Source of the DNA: Acanthochromis polyacanthus
Lineage: Eukaryota; Chordata; Actinopteri; Pomacentridae
Reading direction: 5' to 3'
Length of the DNA stretch: 64,000 nt
NCBI RefSeq assembly: GCF_021347895.1
Contig: NC_067124.1
Span: 18,218,521 to 18,282,520 of the forward strand
The notes beneath the pieces were generated by a model. The model did not search any database, was not told the DNA's origin, and saw only the letters and a list, made by a program, of their open reading frames with translations. Below, piece after piece: positions 13,001 to 25,187 of this stretch; the stretch's first letter is position 1, and every line of letters begins with the position of its first letter. The position numbers and the translations under genes were made by a program.

Positions 13001-16000
13001 AGCAGATAGTGCAGTACAACAGTGCCAAGGCTTCCTTTGTTCAGGTGAGCCAAAGACACAAAGCTTCAGAAGAGATTAAATAAAGTCTGCCATTTAAACT
13101 GTCAGTAGGAAAGAAATGTGGCTTCTCAAGTCAGAATTGAGCGAAAGTAACAGAAATCCAAAGTTTTGGATGTTGAAATTTTGTCAGTAAATATTGTAGC
13201 TGACATGACGAGGGATGAAAGATGTCAAAATTTGTCATGAGGAGCACCACCAGGCATCAACAAAATCAAAACCATACATCAAAATACAAGCAGTCTTAGT
13301 GTGTGTTCAGTTTGTTCTAGTTTTTGTGCTTCTATATTCCACCTGAATTTGGTTTATTTTGTGATTTATAACCCACCACAGTGCTGCATAGATTAGACAC
13401 CAGCCTGTTGTTGTCTCTGTCTTAAGATCCATATTAAGAAGTGGACAGCTGCAATGTAACTTTGCTAAATGCCTCAAACTGACTGTGACTGAAGGAGGAA
13501 TGAGTGGATTACTGTGCATCATGGTGTTTCTATGCAATATGGTCATTGTCTTTGTAGACACGAGGGTCTATCCCCTTCTACTGGTCCCAGAGGCCCAATC
13601 TCAAGTACAAGCCAAAGCCACAAATCAGCAAAACAGTCAATCATGTAAGTTTTCATTACATTCACATCACAATGAGGAAGACCTTCTTTGCATTTGTAAT
13701 TTTATTCAAGTTCATTTTGTCGTGCAGTTGGACGGACTCCAGAGACACTTTGACTCCCAGATTATTCTCTATGGAAGACAAGTCGTTTTGAACTTGGTAA
13801 GATAAAATAATACAACTAATATCTGTTGATTCTGTCAGGTGAAGTACTGACAATTTGTGTGATCAGTGTGTTCACTAGATATTGATTTCTGGTCTACTTT
13901 CACAGATCAACCAGAAGGGCTCAGAAGAGCCACTGGAGCAGGCATTTGACAAGCTGGTGGCCAGTTTGGGTAACGGCATGATCAAGTAAGATTACCCTTC
14001 AGCCTTTATGTGCGGCAGGATTTGTTTTAGTGCCTAGTATACGCTCAACTTTGACACTACGTAAGGTAGTGTAATGTTTGGTAAATGCCTGCTTTTCTGC
14101 AGGTACATAGCGTTTGATTTCCATAAGGAGTGCAGTCGGATGAGGTGGCACCGTCTGCAGATCTTACTGGACATGGTCACTGACATGCAGGATGACTTTG
14201 GGTGAGTTTGGTTTTCACAAACTCTCCACGCAGACGCCATGACGTTCTGTAGCGAGTAACGGTGTGCATGTGGATTCAGGTATTTCCTAGTGGATGCAGA
14301 AGGGAAGGTGCTGTTGACCCAGGAAGGGACTTTTCGGAGCAACTGCATGGACTGTCTGGACCGTACCAACGTCATCCAGAACCTGCTGGCTCGACGCTCA
14401 CTTCATTCACAGCTGCAGGTGGGACCAAATGGTCATACAGGCGATGGACACAATAAATCCCTTTCACACATGTAAACCTTTCCTTATTCTGATGGTAACT
14501 GAACATGTCAGCTTCATGTCTTAACCCTCGTGTGGTCCTGCGGGTCAAAATTGACCCGTTTTAAAGTTTGAAAATGTGGGAAAAAATATATTTTCACAGT
14601 GAAAGTTCTGATGTCCACATTTTCAACATTTTTGGGAAATCTTTCAACATTTTTTGGTGGAAATAAAAAAAAAATGCTAAAAGTGTTCTTAAAGAAAATA
14701 TTTGAAGTTTTACTGATATATATGTAATCTCTTCAGATAGTTTTAGAATTTTTTTGGGAACATTTTTGCTCATTTTTTGAAAAATATTTCCAAGACTTTT
14801 CTTGCCACATTTGGGGGATTTAAAAATAAACAAAAAAAAACTTTAAGGGAAAATTTTAAGGAATTATTGGAATTTTCTTCCTGAATGTTTTGCAAATTTT
14901 TAAAAATTTTGGGGAATATTTTTTGCTGAATTTTGGATGTGTTTCAGACAAAGAAATAGTATTTTTGGTGCCCATAAATGAAGACAACAGGAGGGTTAAG
15001 GCACTCCTGTTCACTTTTACAAAAAGTTCCAGTAAAGATCTTGCTAGGTTGGACCTAGTGACATTTCTGAATCATTTTCAGCATAGCACAAGTCTGAATT
15101 GCACCCACTTATGTTGATGGGGACAGGATTGATCAGTATCTACACACTGTTTCAGTTAGCTAAGCAGTAGTTCCAATATTGTCCCACATGGACAGAATTG
15201 TCAGTGTTTTGTAAATAATAAATTAACAACGCTGTGTGAACTTGAATCAAAGGACTCATATTCGGCTCATCTAGAGGAGTCTGCTAGAATATTTACACAG
15301 TATAATATTAAAAAAACACGTTATTTTTCTTGTTTTACAGCACCTCTTCTCACCCTCTGTCTGAAATGCTCCATTTTAACACCTATCTCTTCAAGCCCCT
15401 CCTTCCAAAAAGTCCAGTTCTGTCTGTCTGTCTGTCATAAGTATAGCTTTCTGCCTTATCTGACTTTAAAAAATGACTTTATTAAAGTTCTGAAATTAAT
15501 TTTCCACTTGAATGTTTGTGTGTATGCCTGCAGAAAATGGGAGTCCTCCACGTGGGGCAGGAGATTGAGGAGCAGACAGACTTTGAGAAGACTTACAAGA
15601 ATGGTAGGCCTTCCCTCACATAACAGTGGCTTCAGCAATTTCCTTCAAACTAATCAGCTTGCACATCTGCCTCATATGCTGCTGATCCTTCACTATCTGT
15701 TCAAACAGTTACAACCTGTATTTTACAAGGTGTCTGGGATGCTGTGGTGTCTCGTACCAACATTTTAGCAGTCCAAGTTGTGAGGAGGAGTTGAATCAGG
15801 CTTGTTCCAGCAAATCATCCAGCACTCTGTCCAGTTAATCCAACCTAGTTATATTTCCATAAGAATTTACATTTACTCAGCTCTGCTTTATGATTTACTC
15901 AGTCCTGCATGCAACGTCATCTGTCAGAGGTCATGATATTAAATCTCTTCAGTGTTGTTCAATATTTTCTGTTTCCTCCTTTTGTATTTTGTTTTGTGTT

Positions 16001-19000
16001 CTGTTTCCATGCAGCCTGGGCAGACAATGCTGATGCTTGTGCCAAGCAGTATGCTGGTACTGGTGCACTGAAGACTGACTTCACCAGGTCAGTTTTCACA
16101 CAGCGAACAGCTAATATCCAGCTAAACACATGCTAGCTAGTCTGTCTAGTCTTTCAACCACTTTTTCTGGTTATCCTGACCTGCCAAGAGAAAATGCTAA
16201 AGAAATTCTAAAATCTAATGGAAATTTATTCCATCCCAGTTGTTTTGTTAGAAATCCACTTTCCTGCCTGACAGTTTTGCTGCCATCTTGTCAGCTATTT
16301 ATTCCCCATAACTATGGACTTATCTCTCCAGTCACTTGGACCCATAGTAATATAGGCATGTTAAACTCAGAGGAATCCTAAGCAGTTTTTTGTCTTTTGT
16401 CGCATTTTTCCTCACTGTGGCCTGTTTTTCTTTTTTTTTTTACTGCAATATTCAGCCCTGCACATTAAAGGCATTATGGAGGATGTTTTTTTTTGTTTAA
16501 TTTGTCTGATTCACATAAAATGAATATACTGACCTTTAGTCGACTTGTATGTATGGTTTCTAAAGGAATTAAAAAAAAAAAAAACTGTGGACACGGCAGG
16601 ACCTGAAAAACATCAGCCAGTCAACGCGCTCAGACCGAGGCGTTTGGTTTGCTCCCTTTCCTGTCAATCAAAAACCTTCCGGCTCCGGCCTAGTTACGTA
16701 GATTACGTACGCCTTGGACTTACGTGTTTTCTGTATGTGTTGCTTTGGTATAGCTTCGTAGTTAGCTGGCGACTTGTTTTGCTCATCTTTTTTTACATAA
16801 TGGCAGCTAAAGATCCAGGGGGACCCAGCCGTAAAAGACAACTTCACGAGTGCTACGCAAGTTTCTGGAGGGGGGCGTTTCTTCGTAAATGTTAAGAGGG
16901 GGGAGGTTAGAGGGGGGTGAGGGAGAGGTTGTATGTGCGCATGCGCACGCTACGTTCAAAGTCGTAGGAAATTAACTCTCCTCTAATGCCTTTAATGGAA
17001 ACAGCACATCCATGATCTGAAGTCGAGACGGTGTAATAATCTCTTGTGTACAACATAACAAGGTTATAATCCCATAAATGATAAAAAAATATGACAAAGC
17101 AAACATTGAATTTCTTTGAAAATTCTATTTATAAAAAATTAATAAAACTAAAAAATATTTTGTCACATGGCCACCAGTGTTAACAGCACACAGAATGATG
17201 GTTGTACACACCGTAAATGTTTAATACCTACATTTTTAATTAGTTTCCATTATTGTCCTATGTGTGTAAGCGCAGCCTACTCTTTAGCCCAGCTCAGCTC
17301 AAACTGAATTTTGCTCACAGCTTCACTAAAGGCTTTTTGTTTGTTCTGAGGAGTGCAGTTTTTGTTAAAGAATTTGGTAATTGACACATGTAGAAAATAG
17401 TGATTTTGATGAAATATCCAAATTTTTAGGCAAGATTTGGTTACTAAAGATACACACATGATGAGTTCAAAGATCATTGGAAAGTTGATAATTGGATGTA
17501 TTTTCTGTTTATTCAATTTCTTGCCATGATAGATGATGTTATTTTGTCCACTGGGGAAAAAAAAGCCTTTCAAACCACTCAGTGGGTTTTGGGGTTCTGG
17601 GAAAAGTATCACATGATTATATTTTTACAGTGACATGCAAAAGGTTAGGCAGAATTTGTGATTGAATAGTTACATGACCTGATATTCAAATGGCATGAAA
17701 GTAAAGATGAAACATTCTTTTTTGACATCTTAGCAAGATTAGTGTGTTATCTTTTGTGAAAATAACAATATAGGAAAGGGGGAGCCTGCAAAAGTTTGGG
17801 CACACTAAGAGATTTCAGCTCTCAGATACCTGTTACCTTAATTAGTTTGTTATGACTGTGGATTTATCACAATTATTGTCAGCAAAGGCCAGGTGAGGCT
17901 AATTTCAAAGCTTTATAACTTTATAACTTGCACAATACTCTGTGAATGATGGACTATCTGAAGATGCACAAGCTGAAGGTTTTGTCCTCACAGTTCACTG
18001 AGCTAAATGTCTGTGGACAAACATCAGGAAATTCATAGAAATCGATGGAGATTCTCCATTATCCACACCTTCATCTGTAAAATAGTTGTGTTTGAAGTAG
18101 TTGCTGCCAGATGTTGGAAGTACTTTGATTTGTAGATGCTTTCCATCAATGGTGGCCAAACATGCTGTAAGACATCCTGTGATATGTTCTTCTTGGAACG
18201 GAAGGAAACAAACTCCATCAGCAGGCTGTTATTGTGCTCAACACACCTCAGGAATAATTATTGACAGGGAGCTGTTGGCCAGTCTGTCCTAACCCTGTAA
18301 TAAGAGCCAATTCACAGCAGCTCCTTCACAAACATTCAGAGTGTCCTGTGTTTTTTTTTTTTCTTCTGTGTTTGATGTGAGGGACATGCGCTGCTTATAG
18401 TATGTATGTTGTAGAACAAACGGAAGTGTGTGTGCATCGCTGTCCATGTTCAAAGTGTGAATCAGTCCATGCATGGGTTGCAAAACCACAAACTGACCTT
18501 TATCTGGCTGCAGAAAGCATTTCCAAGCTTTGATCACTGCTAAAGGGGGGCAGTACTAAGTTGTGACCAAACCTTTGCTTTAGACACTTTTTCTTTTTGG
18601 TTATTTTGACACTGTACAAGATGGAAATAAAAAGGAAGAGTAAAGACATTTTCTAACTTGATGTTTTTTGTTGTTCTTGATGCAGGTCATCGTTCCCTGC
18701 TCACTTTGCTGTTCAGAATTACAAAGATTTTAACTTTAGCACGCCACCATATTTAGAGGATAAAGTTTACATGCAAAAGGAAAACTAGAGATGGATGGAA
18801 ACACCGGGAACATGAATCTTCTCAGTGTATTTGATGAACACACTTTACAGTTGTATAGTTTAACAATCTTTAAAATGTTGAAATGAATGCTGAAATGGTT
18901 CAGATTCATTCCATGTCAACAATAAGTGTGTTCTAAAACCACATTGCGTTCTCTATTTATCTTGCATAAGTAGAAAGATACAAAGATAGAAACATTAGCC

Positions 19001-20514
19001 TACCATAGTACACTATTCACAATTTATGCTGAACATTGTATAAACTTAATATTTGAATCCAAAGAACATATCGTAACAACACATTTCACCAAAAAAGGCA
19101 GTAGACTTAAGTTGTTGATTGATCTTCCAGGACAGGGAAAAGAACTCAGTGGGGACTGCTGATGGATGGCTGGAACTCCATGATCCGATACTACAAGAAC
19201 AACTTCTCTGATGGGTTTAGACAGGTGGGTTCTGTCTTTCCAGCGTCTTTTTTTGCTGAAGGTTTAACTTTCTTCGTCTTTATTAAATGATCTATTGCCA
19301 AGTGATATTGAATGATGCATTTGAGCAGTCCTGTTTACTCCTTATGGTCTGGAACCACAATTGTGAATGAAAGTTTAAATACGTTTGTAAACTATGTATA
19401 TGTATATTCCCACACAGTAGACTTTTCATCTGACATACACCGATCAGGTATAACATTATGACCCCCTGCTTAATATTGTGTTGGTCGATTTTGCTGCCCA
19501 AACAGCCCTGACCCTGATGTAAATAAATCAGTTTTTTGTGAACGATCAAGAGAAGACCTTATGACTGAAACATAGAAAGGATTTGTTTAAGCTGTAATTA
19601 CTTAAATACAGTTATTTTTGAACCACTAAGGTTTGGACAGTATGTGTTAAATGAATTCGATCTCCCACATGGTTCTTTCTCCTCTGATGTAAACCTGCTC
19701 AAACTAAAACTGAGACCTCAAGCTTCAGCCTAATCTCCATTATCATGCATAGAGCCTGAAATACAAGATATGCTGTCCACATACTTATGGTCTAGAATTT
19801 GTGTATTGAAGCGTTGCTGCTTAATGATATCGGTGAAATGTTATTCTTACATATGAAGCTTTTCACAAAAGAAGAGCCTCAATGCAAGCAAGTTAGTATG
19901 ATGATCAGCAGTGTGAGTAATTACAGGACAATGCAGCAAAGTGTAACGACTCAGAGGGTCTGTTTTACCGCAGGACTCAATCGATTTATTCCTGGGGAAC
20001 TATGCTGTGGATGAAGCTGATTGGACCACCCCACTCTGTGACACCAAAGACTGGAAGTTTCTGACGGTAAGAAAGACCCCAGGAGATGTACTGATAAGTT
20101 GTTTTGGGGGTTTTTGATGTTGTTAATTTGACTAAAGTCTTCATTTGCTTTTCCAGCTGCCTATCATCATGGTTGTAGCATTCTCCATGTGTATCATCTG
20201 CCTGGTGATGGCTGGTAAGACAAACAGCACTAAACCCCAACTAACAGACAAAGATGACATTAAAGGTTTATTTAAAAATGAATTTATGTTAGGTTTAAAA
20301 ATGTTTTCCTTAATTCAAGTGTCCTCATTATATTGAAATGTTTCCTCCACTCAGTTTGTCCTGTTGTCTCCTGTCAGGTGACGTGTGGACGGAGACTCTG
20401 GCTTATGTCCTGTTCTGGGGGACAGCCAGTGTTGTGACGGGTGGCCTTATCCTCTTTAATGGACGGGACTTTGTAGATGCTCCCAAGCTGGTCCAGAAGG
20501 AAAAACTGGACTGA
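4019..20514 (+). CDS. sacm1l: Phosphatidylinositol-3/4-phosphatase SAC1 (5' partial)
   Basis: Known role: an integral ER/Golgi membrane phosphatase that hydrolyses mainly PI4P, controlling ER-Golgi traffic and lipid exchange. Exons seen: 4019-4093, 4227-4354, 9491-9640, 10177-10236, 11629-11662, 12141-12242, 12959-13044, 13558-13644, 13728-13796, 13906-13985, 14103-14201, 14280-14418, 15534-15603, 16015-16087, 19131-19224, 19974-20066, 20157-20214, 20378-20514. All junctions have AG acceptors and GT donors and keep phase; together they give 543 complete codons plus stop. The first codon corresponds to about residue 45 of the ~587-residue vertebrate protein, so the N-terminus is missing. The catalytic motif CMDCLDRT (Cys at 14,344) is intact. 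The C-terminus carries two hydrophobic segments, one in exon 20,157-20,214 and one in the last exon. A 34-nt exon (11,629) is the smallest. Its tail faces SLC6A20, as in human. Confidence 0.97.
4446..5270 (+). mobile_element. Tc1-like transposon fossil (SACM1L intron)
   Basis: Begins 'agtgctgtgaaaaaatg' just after TA (4,444-4,445). The HTH part (about 4,660-4,740, reading roughly 'sl.[12 protein letters not shown]') and the 'WTDESK'-like part (about 5,045-5,075) survive in different frames. It is truncated near 5,270, where a minus-strand fossil begins. Two related copies lie at about 24,064-24,860 (+) and 62,281-62,795 (-). Confidence 0.7.
5271..6218 (-). mobile_element. Tc1-like transposon fossil (SACM1L intron)
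   Basis: On the minus strand, 5,280-5,520 reads as the end of a DDE domain (an '..[15 protein letters not shown]'-like segment followed by a 'FPDVNP'-like motif), broken by frameshifts and stops. The terminal sequence 'cacttcacctgtcagtggtc...gatcagtg' ends at 6,218 next to TA. Fragments of the same family lie near 9,690-9,959 and 19,437. It abuts the previous fossil directly, so one probably inserted into or replaced part of the other. Confidence 0.6.
6451..6900 (-). mobile_element. Tc1/mariner fossil, copy B
   Basis: Starts after TA (6,449-6,450) with 'caagggcatctcatataatt', the inverse of the right end of copy A (2,709). Inside, the minus strand carries the 'KRKMRRTRP'-like end of the transposase (about 6,860-6,895). 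Truncated near 6,900. It lies in the same SACM1L intron as two other fossils. Confidence 0.55.
9690..9959 (-). mobile_element. Tc1-like terminal fragment
   Basis: Begins about 50 bp after the SACM1L exon ending at 9,640. The end 'cacttcactcgtcagtggct...ggacagtg' meets TA at 9,960-9,961 and matches the terminus at 6,218, so it is a second, truncated member of that family. The surrounding 100-codon open frames come from the exon read through into this fragment. Confidence 0.55.
10549..11397 (+). mobile_element. Internally deleted Tc1 element with long inverted repeats
   Basis: Starts 'cactcaacaaaaatataaac' after TA (10,547-10,548) and ends with the inverse at 11,397; the flanking TA there has decayed to TG. 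The arms are about 280 bp and highly similar. Between them, 10,846-11,040 encodes the transposase N-terminal HTH ('[11 protein letters not shown]' and following). It then jumps to the last codons of the C-terminus (an 'AIEEEW'-like segment near 11,080), so the DDE core is deleted. This is a non-autonomous copy inside a SACM1L intron. Confidence 0.85.
14525..14995. mobile_element. piggyBac-like MITE flanked by TTAA
   Basis: TTAA at 14,521-14,524 and 14,996-14,999 flanks an element that starts CCCTCGTGT and ends ACAGGAGGG (inverse CCCTCCTGT). The TTAA target and CCCTnnTGT-type ends are characteristic of piggyBac. Near the left end is the perfect palindrome CGGGTCAAAATTGACCCG (14,541-14,558). 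The interior is AT-rich and non-coding. It lies in the SACM1L intron after the catalytic exon. Confidence 0.75.
16469..16991. mobile_element. CpG-rich TTAA-flanked inverted-repeat element
   Basis: TTAA at 16,465-16,468 and 16,992-16,995 flanks ends AGGCATTATGGAGGA and its near-inverse (TCCTCTAATGCCT). The middle (16,600-16,970) is far more CpG-rich than its surroundings and has a short open frame beginning MAAKDPGG at 16,799 that ends soon after. It looks like a non-autonomous DNA transposon that kept promoter-like sequence and perhaps a first transposase exon. The superfamily is uncertain. It sits in the intron after exon 16,015-16,087. Confidence 0.55.
17628..18614. mobile_element. Tc1-like transposon fossil (SACM1L intron)
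   Basis: Bounded by CAGTGACATGC after TA (17,626-17,627) and by 'tgacactg' before TA (18,615-18,616), the two ends being short inverted matches. The 'caaaagtttgggcacactaa' motif at 17,791 is typical of one Tc1 terminal region in fish. The interior has no intact frame. Confidence 0.5.
19437..19535. mobile_element. Tc1-like terminal fragment
   Basis: 'acaccgatcaggtataacat' at 19,438 is the inverse of the terminal family found at 6,218 and 9,959. Only one end and some adjacent sequence remain, in the SACM1L intron before exon 19,974. Confidence 0.45.
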
Positions 20515-21130
20515 ATGTGTGTGTGTGGAAAGCAGCTGGGCCCAAGCGAACTCATCACCTCCTCATCATCACTGTACCCCCAGCATCAGCAGGCCTGGAG
20601 TCTTTACTGACACAGGCTGGACGAGGGTGGTGAGCCGCAGGGCTGGTCTGGTGTAGACAGCGGTCGAAAGACAGAGACTGTTAATGCACGGGCCTGCTGC
20701 TGTCCACACTGCAGCCAGTGAAGTAGACATGACTGTATCTCTACAGGTTTTACTGGACACCAAACCTTTGGAGTTTGTTCCGGCTATATTTCATTTTTCC
20801 TGGTTTTAGAGGAATGCTATGTAAAATTTCATGTTTTACCCACATAATTCCCTAATGGATGCTTTGGGATCAGATTCCAAACAGCTGGAGTGATGTCACA
20901 GCTGTAAATGCATTATTATATGTACCCATCATTTGCCTTTTCATTTTTGCAGTTAAAATATGTATCCATTTACATGAGTTCTGTCTTAGGTTAAATGCTG
21001 TCTGCACTTCAAGGGCAATAATAGGTAGATAAGGCTGTCCTGTTCCAATGCTTGAAAGAAATCATCACTTCTTATGGTCTGAAACTACAGTTGTGAATAT
21101 AAATGTACATACACTTGCAAGGACCATGTA
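20515..21130 (+). other. Probable SACM1L 3' untranslated region
   Basis: Directly follows the SACM1L stop. The first ~500 bases are less AT-rich than the introns. No clear AATAAA lies close by; an AATAAA at about 22,367 is downstream of a Tc1 insertion. Around 21,070-21,130 a short transposon-end-like segment ('cttatggtctgaaactacag') begins; a relative occurs at about 19,340. The 3' end is therefore unresolved. Confidence 0.4.
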
Positions 21131-22293
21131 CAGTGCTGCTTGAAAGTCTATGAACCCGCCAAATATGGTCATTGTTTTTGGTAAAAAGAAAAAAAAAAAG
21201 TAAATACCCTTATCTAATGAACATCCAAATCCCAGTTTGAAAAGAGGTCTGGACTTGGACTGGGCCAGTCCAGAGAGCAAATCTTCTTTCTCTTAAGCCA
21301 TTCCTTGGTAACTTTGCTGGAATACTTTGGGTTATTGTCTTGATGCATAATCCATTTCTGTCCCAGCTTCAGCTCTTTGAATGATGGTGGGAGATTCTGG
21401 TCAAGAATTTGTTGGTAGGCCTGAGAATTCATGGATAGTATAAAGTCATCCAGGTCTGGACACAGAGAAGCAGGCTCAGACCTTCACATTTAAACCATCA
21501 TGCTTCACTGTCGGTAGGAGGTTCTTTTCTTGATATACAGTATTGACTTTTCTCCAAACACACTGATCCTGTGATTGTAGCCAAAAATATCAACTTTGGC
21601 TCATATGTCTAGAGAATGGACTTCTAGAAGGCCTCTGGTTTGTCCAAGTTCTGTCTTTCAAAGTTTGAACTGGTAACTTTGTTCTTCCTTCTTGCAGCTC
21701 TCCCATAAATGCCTTGTCTGTACATTTTGGCCTGATTGTAGATGCATATACATTTACCCCAGATGCTGCCAACAAGATCTGTAACTACTGCTTTACCTGC
21801 TGTATTATTTTTATGGTGCCTTTTGGGGAAAGTTTTAATAACTGTCCACTATTCAGCAGAGTTGCGGTCATGGTTAGTGAACTTGTTTGTAAATGATTTG
21901 TCTTACAGTGGATGGATGCAGCTGACAGTGCTTTGGTTAGTTTCCTCTCTTTTTTGATCAGTCCTGCTGAAAACCTTTCCTCAGGATGTCTCATTTGATT
22001 GTCCTGTTTAATTGATCTCTTGAGCACCCACACGTGTTTCAAGTGAATCTGTTACCGGCTCAACTTTACCAGTGCAGCTAGCGATCACTTACGTTTGCAC
22101 AAAGTCTGATTCCATGTTTCATGTAATCTGCTGGTTATTGACACAGTTCCCTCAAAACAAGTACATGGATTTGATAAACAGAAACCTGATGTTTCATGTG
22201 TAAAAACTGGTGATGCTGTAATAAGAACATCATGGTGAAATAACAGAAAAATCTAAACTACTCAAGGGGTTCACAAACTTTCAAGCAGCGCTG
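21131..22293 (-). mobile_element. Tc1-like transposon fossil
   Basis: Ends CAGTGCTGCTTGAAAGT (21,131, after TA at 21,129-21,130) and the inverse 'ctttcaagcagcgctg' (22,293, before TA). The minus strand, 21,230-21,430, reads as part of a Tc1 DDE domain: a QDNNPKYSSK segment, then a WP..SPDL segment with the ensuing catalytic region lost. Frames are broken elsewhere. It may have inserted into an older terminal fragment at 21,070-21,130. Confidence 0.75.
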
Positions 22294-22779
22294 TATATCA
22301 TGGACGTCTTGAGTTTCCGGTGATTTTCTGTGATGGGATTATCTAGATACATGCCTCTTTGTCACAATAAACAGTCATACATTTAGGTTCTTAGATTTAT
22401 TATGAGTTTTCAGGAAATATTACCAAATCTGCTGGATCAGAAATATACAAGCTACAATGCTAATATGTGGTTACAGACAGACAGGTGGGTCCAGGCTTTT
22501 ATTGTTTGAGTGCTGCAGCATTTGTGTGGATTCCTGATGTATGTTTTACAGTCATCAGAAATGTTTGTATATATCGTGTTATGCAATTCTCTTCCTGATT
22601 AAACTTAGTGAAAGGTGAAATAGGCCTGAAACATCTTGATTCTACATGTGTGGCTGCTGCAGCAACTTCATCATTACATCATAATTCAAACTGTAAACTA
22701 GATCACAATAATTATAAAACTGTGGTCTGGATGGAAGACATAGCTTTTTACCACAGCAGACCAAATGGAATTGACTTTA

Positions 22780-23880
22780 GCATGGCTAATATTTGGTTAA
22801 ATGCCGCTTGGCCATTTTCACCTCAGCTAAGTGCTTTTGGGAGTCTTCCACAAGCTGCTGGTTGTATTTTTGACACTCCTCTTGACAGAATTGATGCATT
22901 TCAATTAAATTTGTTGGCTTTCTGACAGACTTGTTTCTCATTCCACCATTTCTTGATTGAGTTTAAGTCAGGACTTTGGGAAGGCCAGTCTAAAGCTATA
23001 TTTTAAACTGATTAAGTTATTTCTTTACCACTTTTGCTGGCCCTCTTCTTTACTTCAGTTACTTGTGAAAAGCACCAGTTCCATTGTCAGCCTCAGAGCA
23101 GAAAATGAAAATCATCATGCTGGATGGTAGGTATGGTTTTCTGGGGGTTAAAGTGTTTACCTTCTCTCCTCCAAAATATGTTTTTGGTCATAGTGGCCAA
23201 ATAGCTGCATTTTTGCTTCATCTAACCACAGAACTTTCCTCCAGAAGGCCTTTTCTTTGTCCATGTGATCAGCAGCAAACTTCAGTCTAGCCTTAAGTTG
23301 CTGCTGGAGTAAAAACTTCCCTCATATAAGGCAGACTCTCAGCCCATTGCACTGCAAAACATGCTTGACTGGACACTGACACCTGTGTTCCAGCAGTTTG
23401 TAAGTCTTTGCAGACCTGTTTTTTGTTCTTCTTCATTGACTCTTGAACTTCCTGCCCAATCGTCTCTCAGCAGCAGGTGAAAGTTTGCATTTTCTTATTG
23501 ATCAGGGCAGAGACTCAGGTGTGCCATGCACTTTATACTTCCACTTGTTTGCACAAATGATTTTTTTTTTCTGTAGCCGTTTCAAGTGACTTTTCTGACT
23601 TGTTGAAGTCAATGATTTGCTTTTCCAGATCTGTGGTAGGTTCCTTCAACTCTCCCATTGTAGCATTTGAGGCAGAGTCCAATCAGTGTGTCAAAGGGCC
23701 CAAGCAGGCTGCTGGTGAGGTTCTCACAGAATACAGAAGTTCTCTTCTACTAAAATGTGACTGATGTCTAACTGCTGCTGTTGCTGGGCAGGTTACACTT
23801 AATATATTGTTGTTTTGTCAGTTCTTGGTATCAAGTCTGAATTTGTGGTTTTACATGTTTGGTGAAGTTCCTGCTTTCGT
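22780..23880 (-). mobile_element. Tc1-like transposon fossil
   Basis: Read on the minus strand, the 22,780-22,990 segment resembles the transposase C-terminus (a 'W.SQSPDLN'-like stretch followed by conserved Q/E-rich sequence), and 23,100-23,300 resembles the middle of the DDE domain. No frame stays open. Ends not resolved. Confidence 0.5.
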
Positions 23881-24063
23881 GGCGGTCGATGTGGAACTGT
23901 TACATCTGGGGGCATGATGACCCTATCTTCACCTGACAGAAAGCAGAAGCTATATGGCTTGAAGTAAGACTTGTAAGTTCAAAAGTTAACTGGAGCAAAG
24001 GTGACACTGAGAGGTTATACTGGGGTTAACTGGGACAGAGGTTACACCAACAACACAAAGAAA

Positions 24064-24860
24064 TCTTTCCATTACACTACCAACTTACCAAATGATCAAA
24101 TTCATTTGGCAGTTTGGTTTTTCAATTTCAATTTTTCCAGTTTCACCAGCCACAGTCACATCTGATTACTGCCAGGCTTGTTAAATCTGAACATCACCTA
24201 AACAGACCCTTCCTGCTGTTGTTAAGCAGACCAAAGAGTCTCAAAAAGAATCACTTGATGCCACGTTCCACAGTGTTCAAGAACACGTTAAACGAAATAA
24301 TTTACATTTATCTGTCTGGAAAGGGTCACAAAGCCATTGCTGAGGCTCTGGCACTCCAGTGAACCACAGTATAAATTATCTACAAATGGAGACAATATGA
24401 ACAGTGGTGAACCTTCCCAGGAGTGACCAGCCGACCAAAAGTTTCCAGGAGCACCTCGACATCTCATCCAGGAAGTCACAAAAGAACATAGACAAACATC
24501 AAAAGAAATGCAGACCACAGTTCACTCAGTTAAGGTCAGTCTACATGATTCCATATTAAACAAGATACTGGGCAAAAACGGAATCCATGGGAGATTTGCA
24601 AGGCGTAACCCACTCCTAACCCAAAAGAACATAAATATCTGGATGAGGCCCATGACTTTTGGGATAAAATCCTGTGTACTGGTGAGTCAAAGGTTGAACT
24701 TACTGCTAACACCAGATGAACTTACTGCTAACACCAGATTCCACATGAAGAACATGATGCCAACAGTGAAACATGGTGGTGGGAGTGTGATGTTTGAGGA
24801 CCTGGATGACTTGTCATAATTGATGGAGCCGTAAATTCTGCTGTCTATCAGAAAATTGGG
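24064..24860 (+). mobile_element. Tc1-like transposon fossil
   Basis: Same family and orientation as 4,446-5,270: 'taccaaatgatcaaattcat', the HTH phrase 'GHKAIAEALALQ' at about 24,322-24,360, a 'GIHGRFARRNPLL' segment at 24,580-24,620, and a KHGGGSVMF segment at about 24,770. Stops and frameshifts separate these pieces, so it is inactive. Confidence 0.7.
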
Positions 24861-25043
24861 TAGAAACACTTACTACCTAAAAAATATCCAACCACACCTA
24901 CAGTAATTCAAACCAGTTACAAGAAAGGAAGAGGTTCTTCCTCTGAAAAAACAGTTGAGCTGTCATTTCCTGTGTTTTCGAATGTTTTGCTCTGTCTTAT
25001 AGACATAATAGATCCCAAATTAGAGGAGACCAAGGGGTAAAAA

Positions 25044-25187
25044 ATGTCAGCATTTCTCACTGCATGTTCACTTTTCATGACTGTGGCAGAGCAAGCTACG
25101 TATCTGGAAGAAGACTTGAAGTGCACTGAGGAGCAGAACAAAGGTTTATTGCTGGCTGCGTTCCAAAACAACATGCAGAAATGGTAG
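25044..25187 (+). other. Unassigned 47-codon reading frame
   Basis: ATG at 25,044 to TAG at 25,185, with an acidic, helix-prone middle (AEQATYLEEDLKCTEEQNKG). A stop lies immediately upstream in frame. I do not recognise it and cannot join it to another exon. It could be chance, a fragment of a host exon or part of a repeat. Confidence 0.15.

Noticed and set aside
16545..16895. 116-codon frame as a gene
   Set aside because: Lies within a TTAA-flanked transposon-like element and begins in a low-complexity lysine run; only a short part after the internal Met looks plausible.
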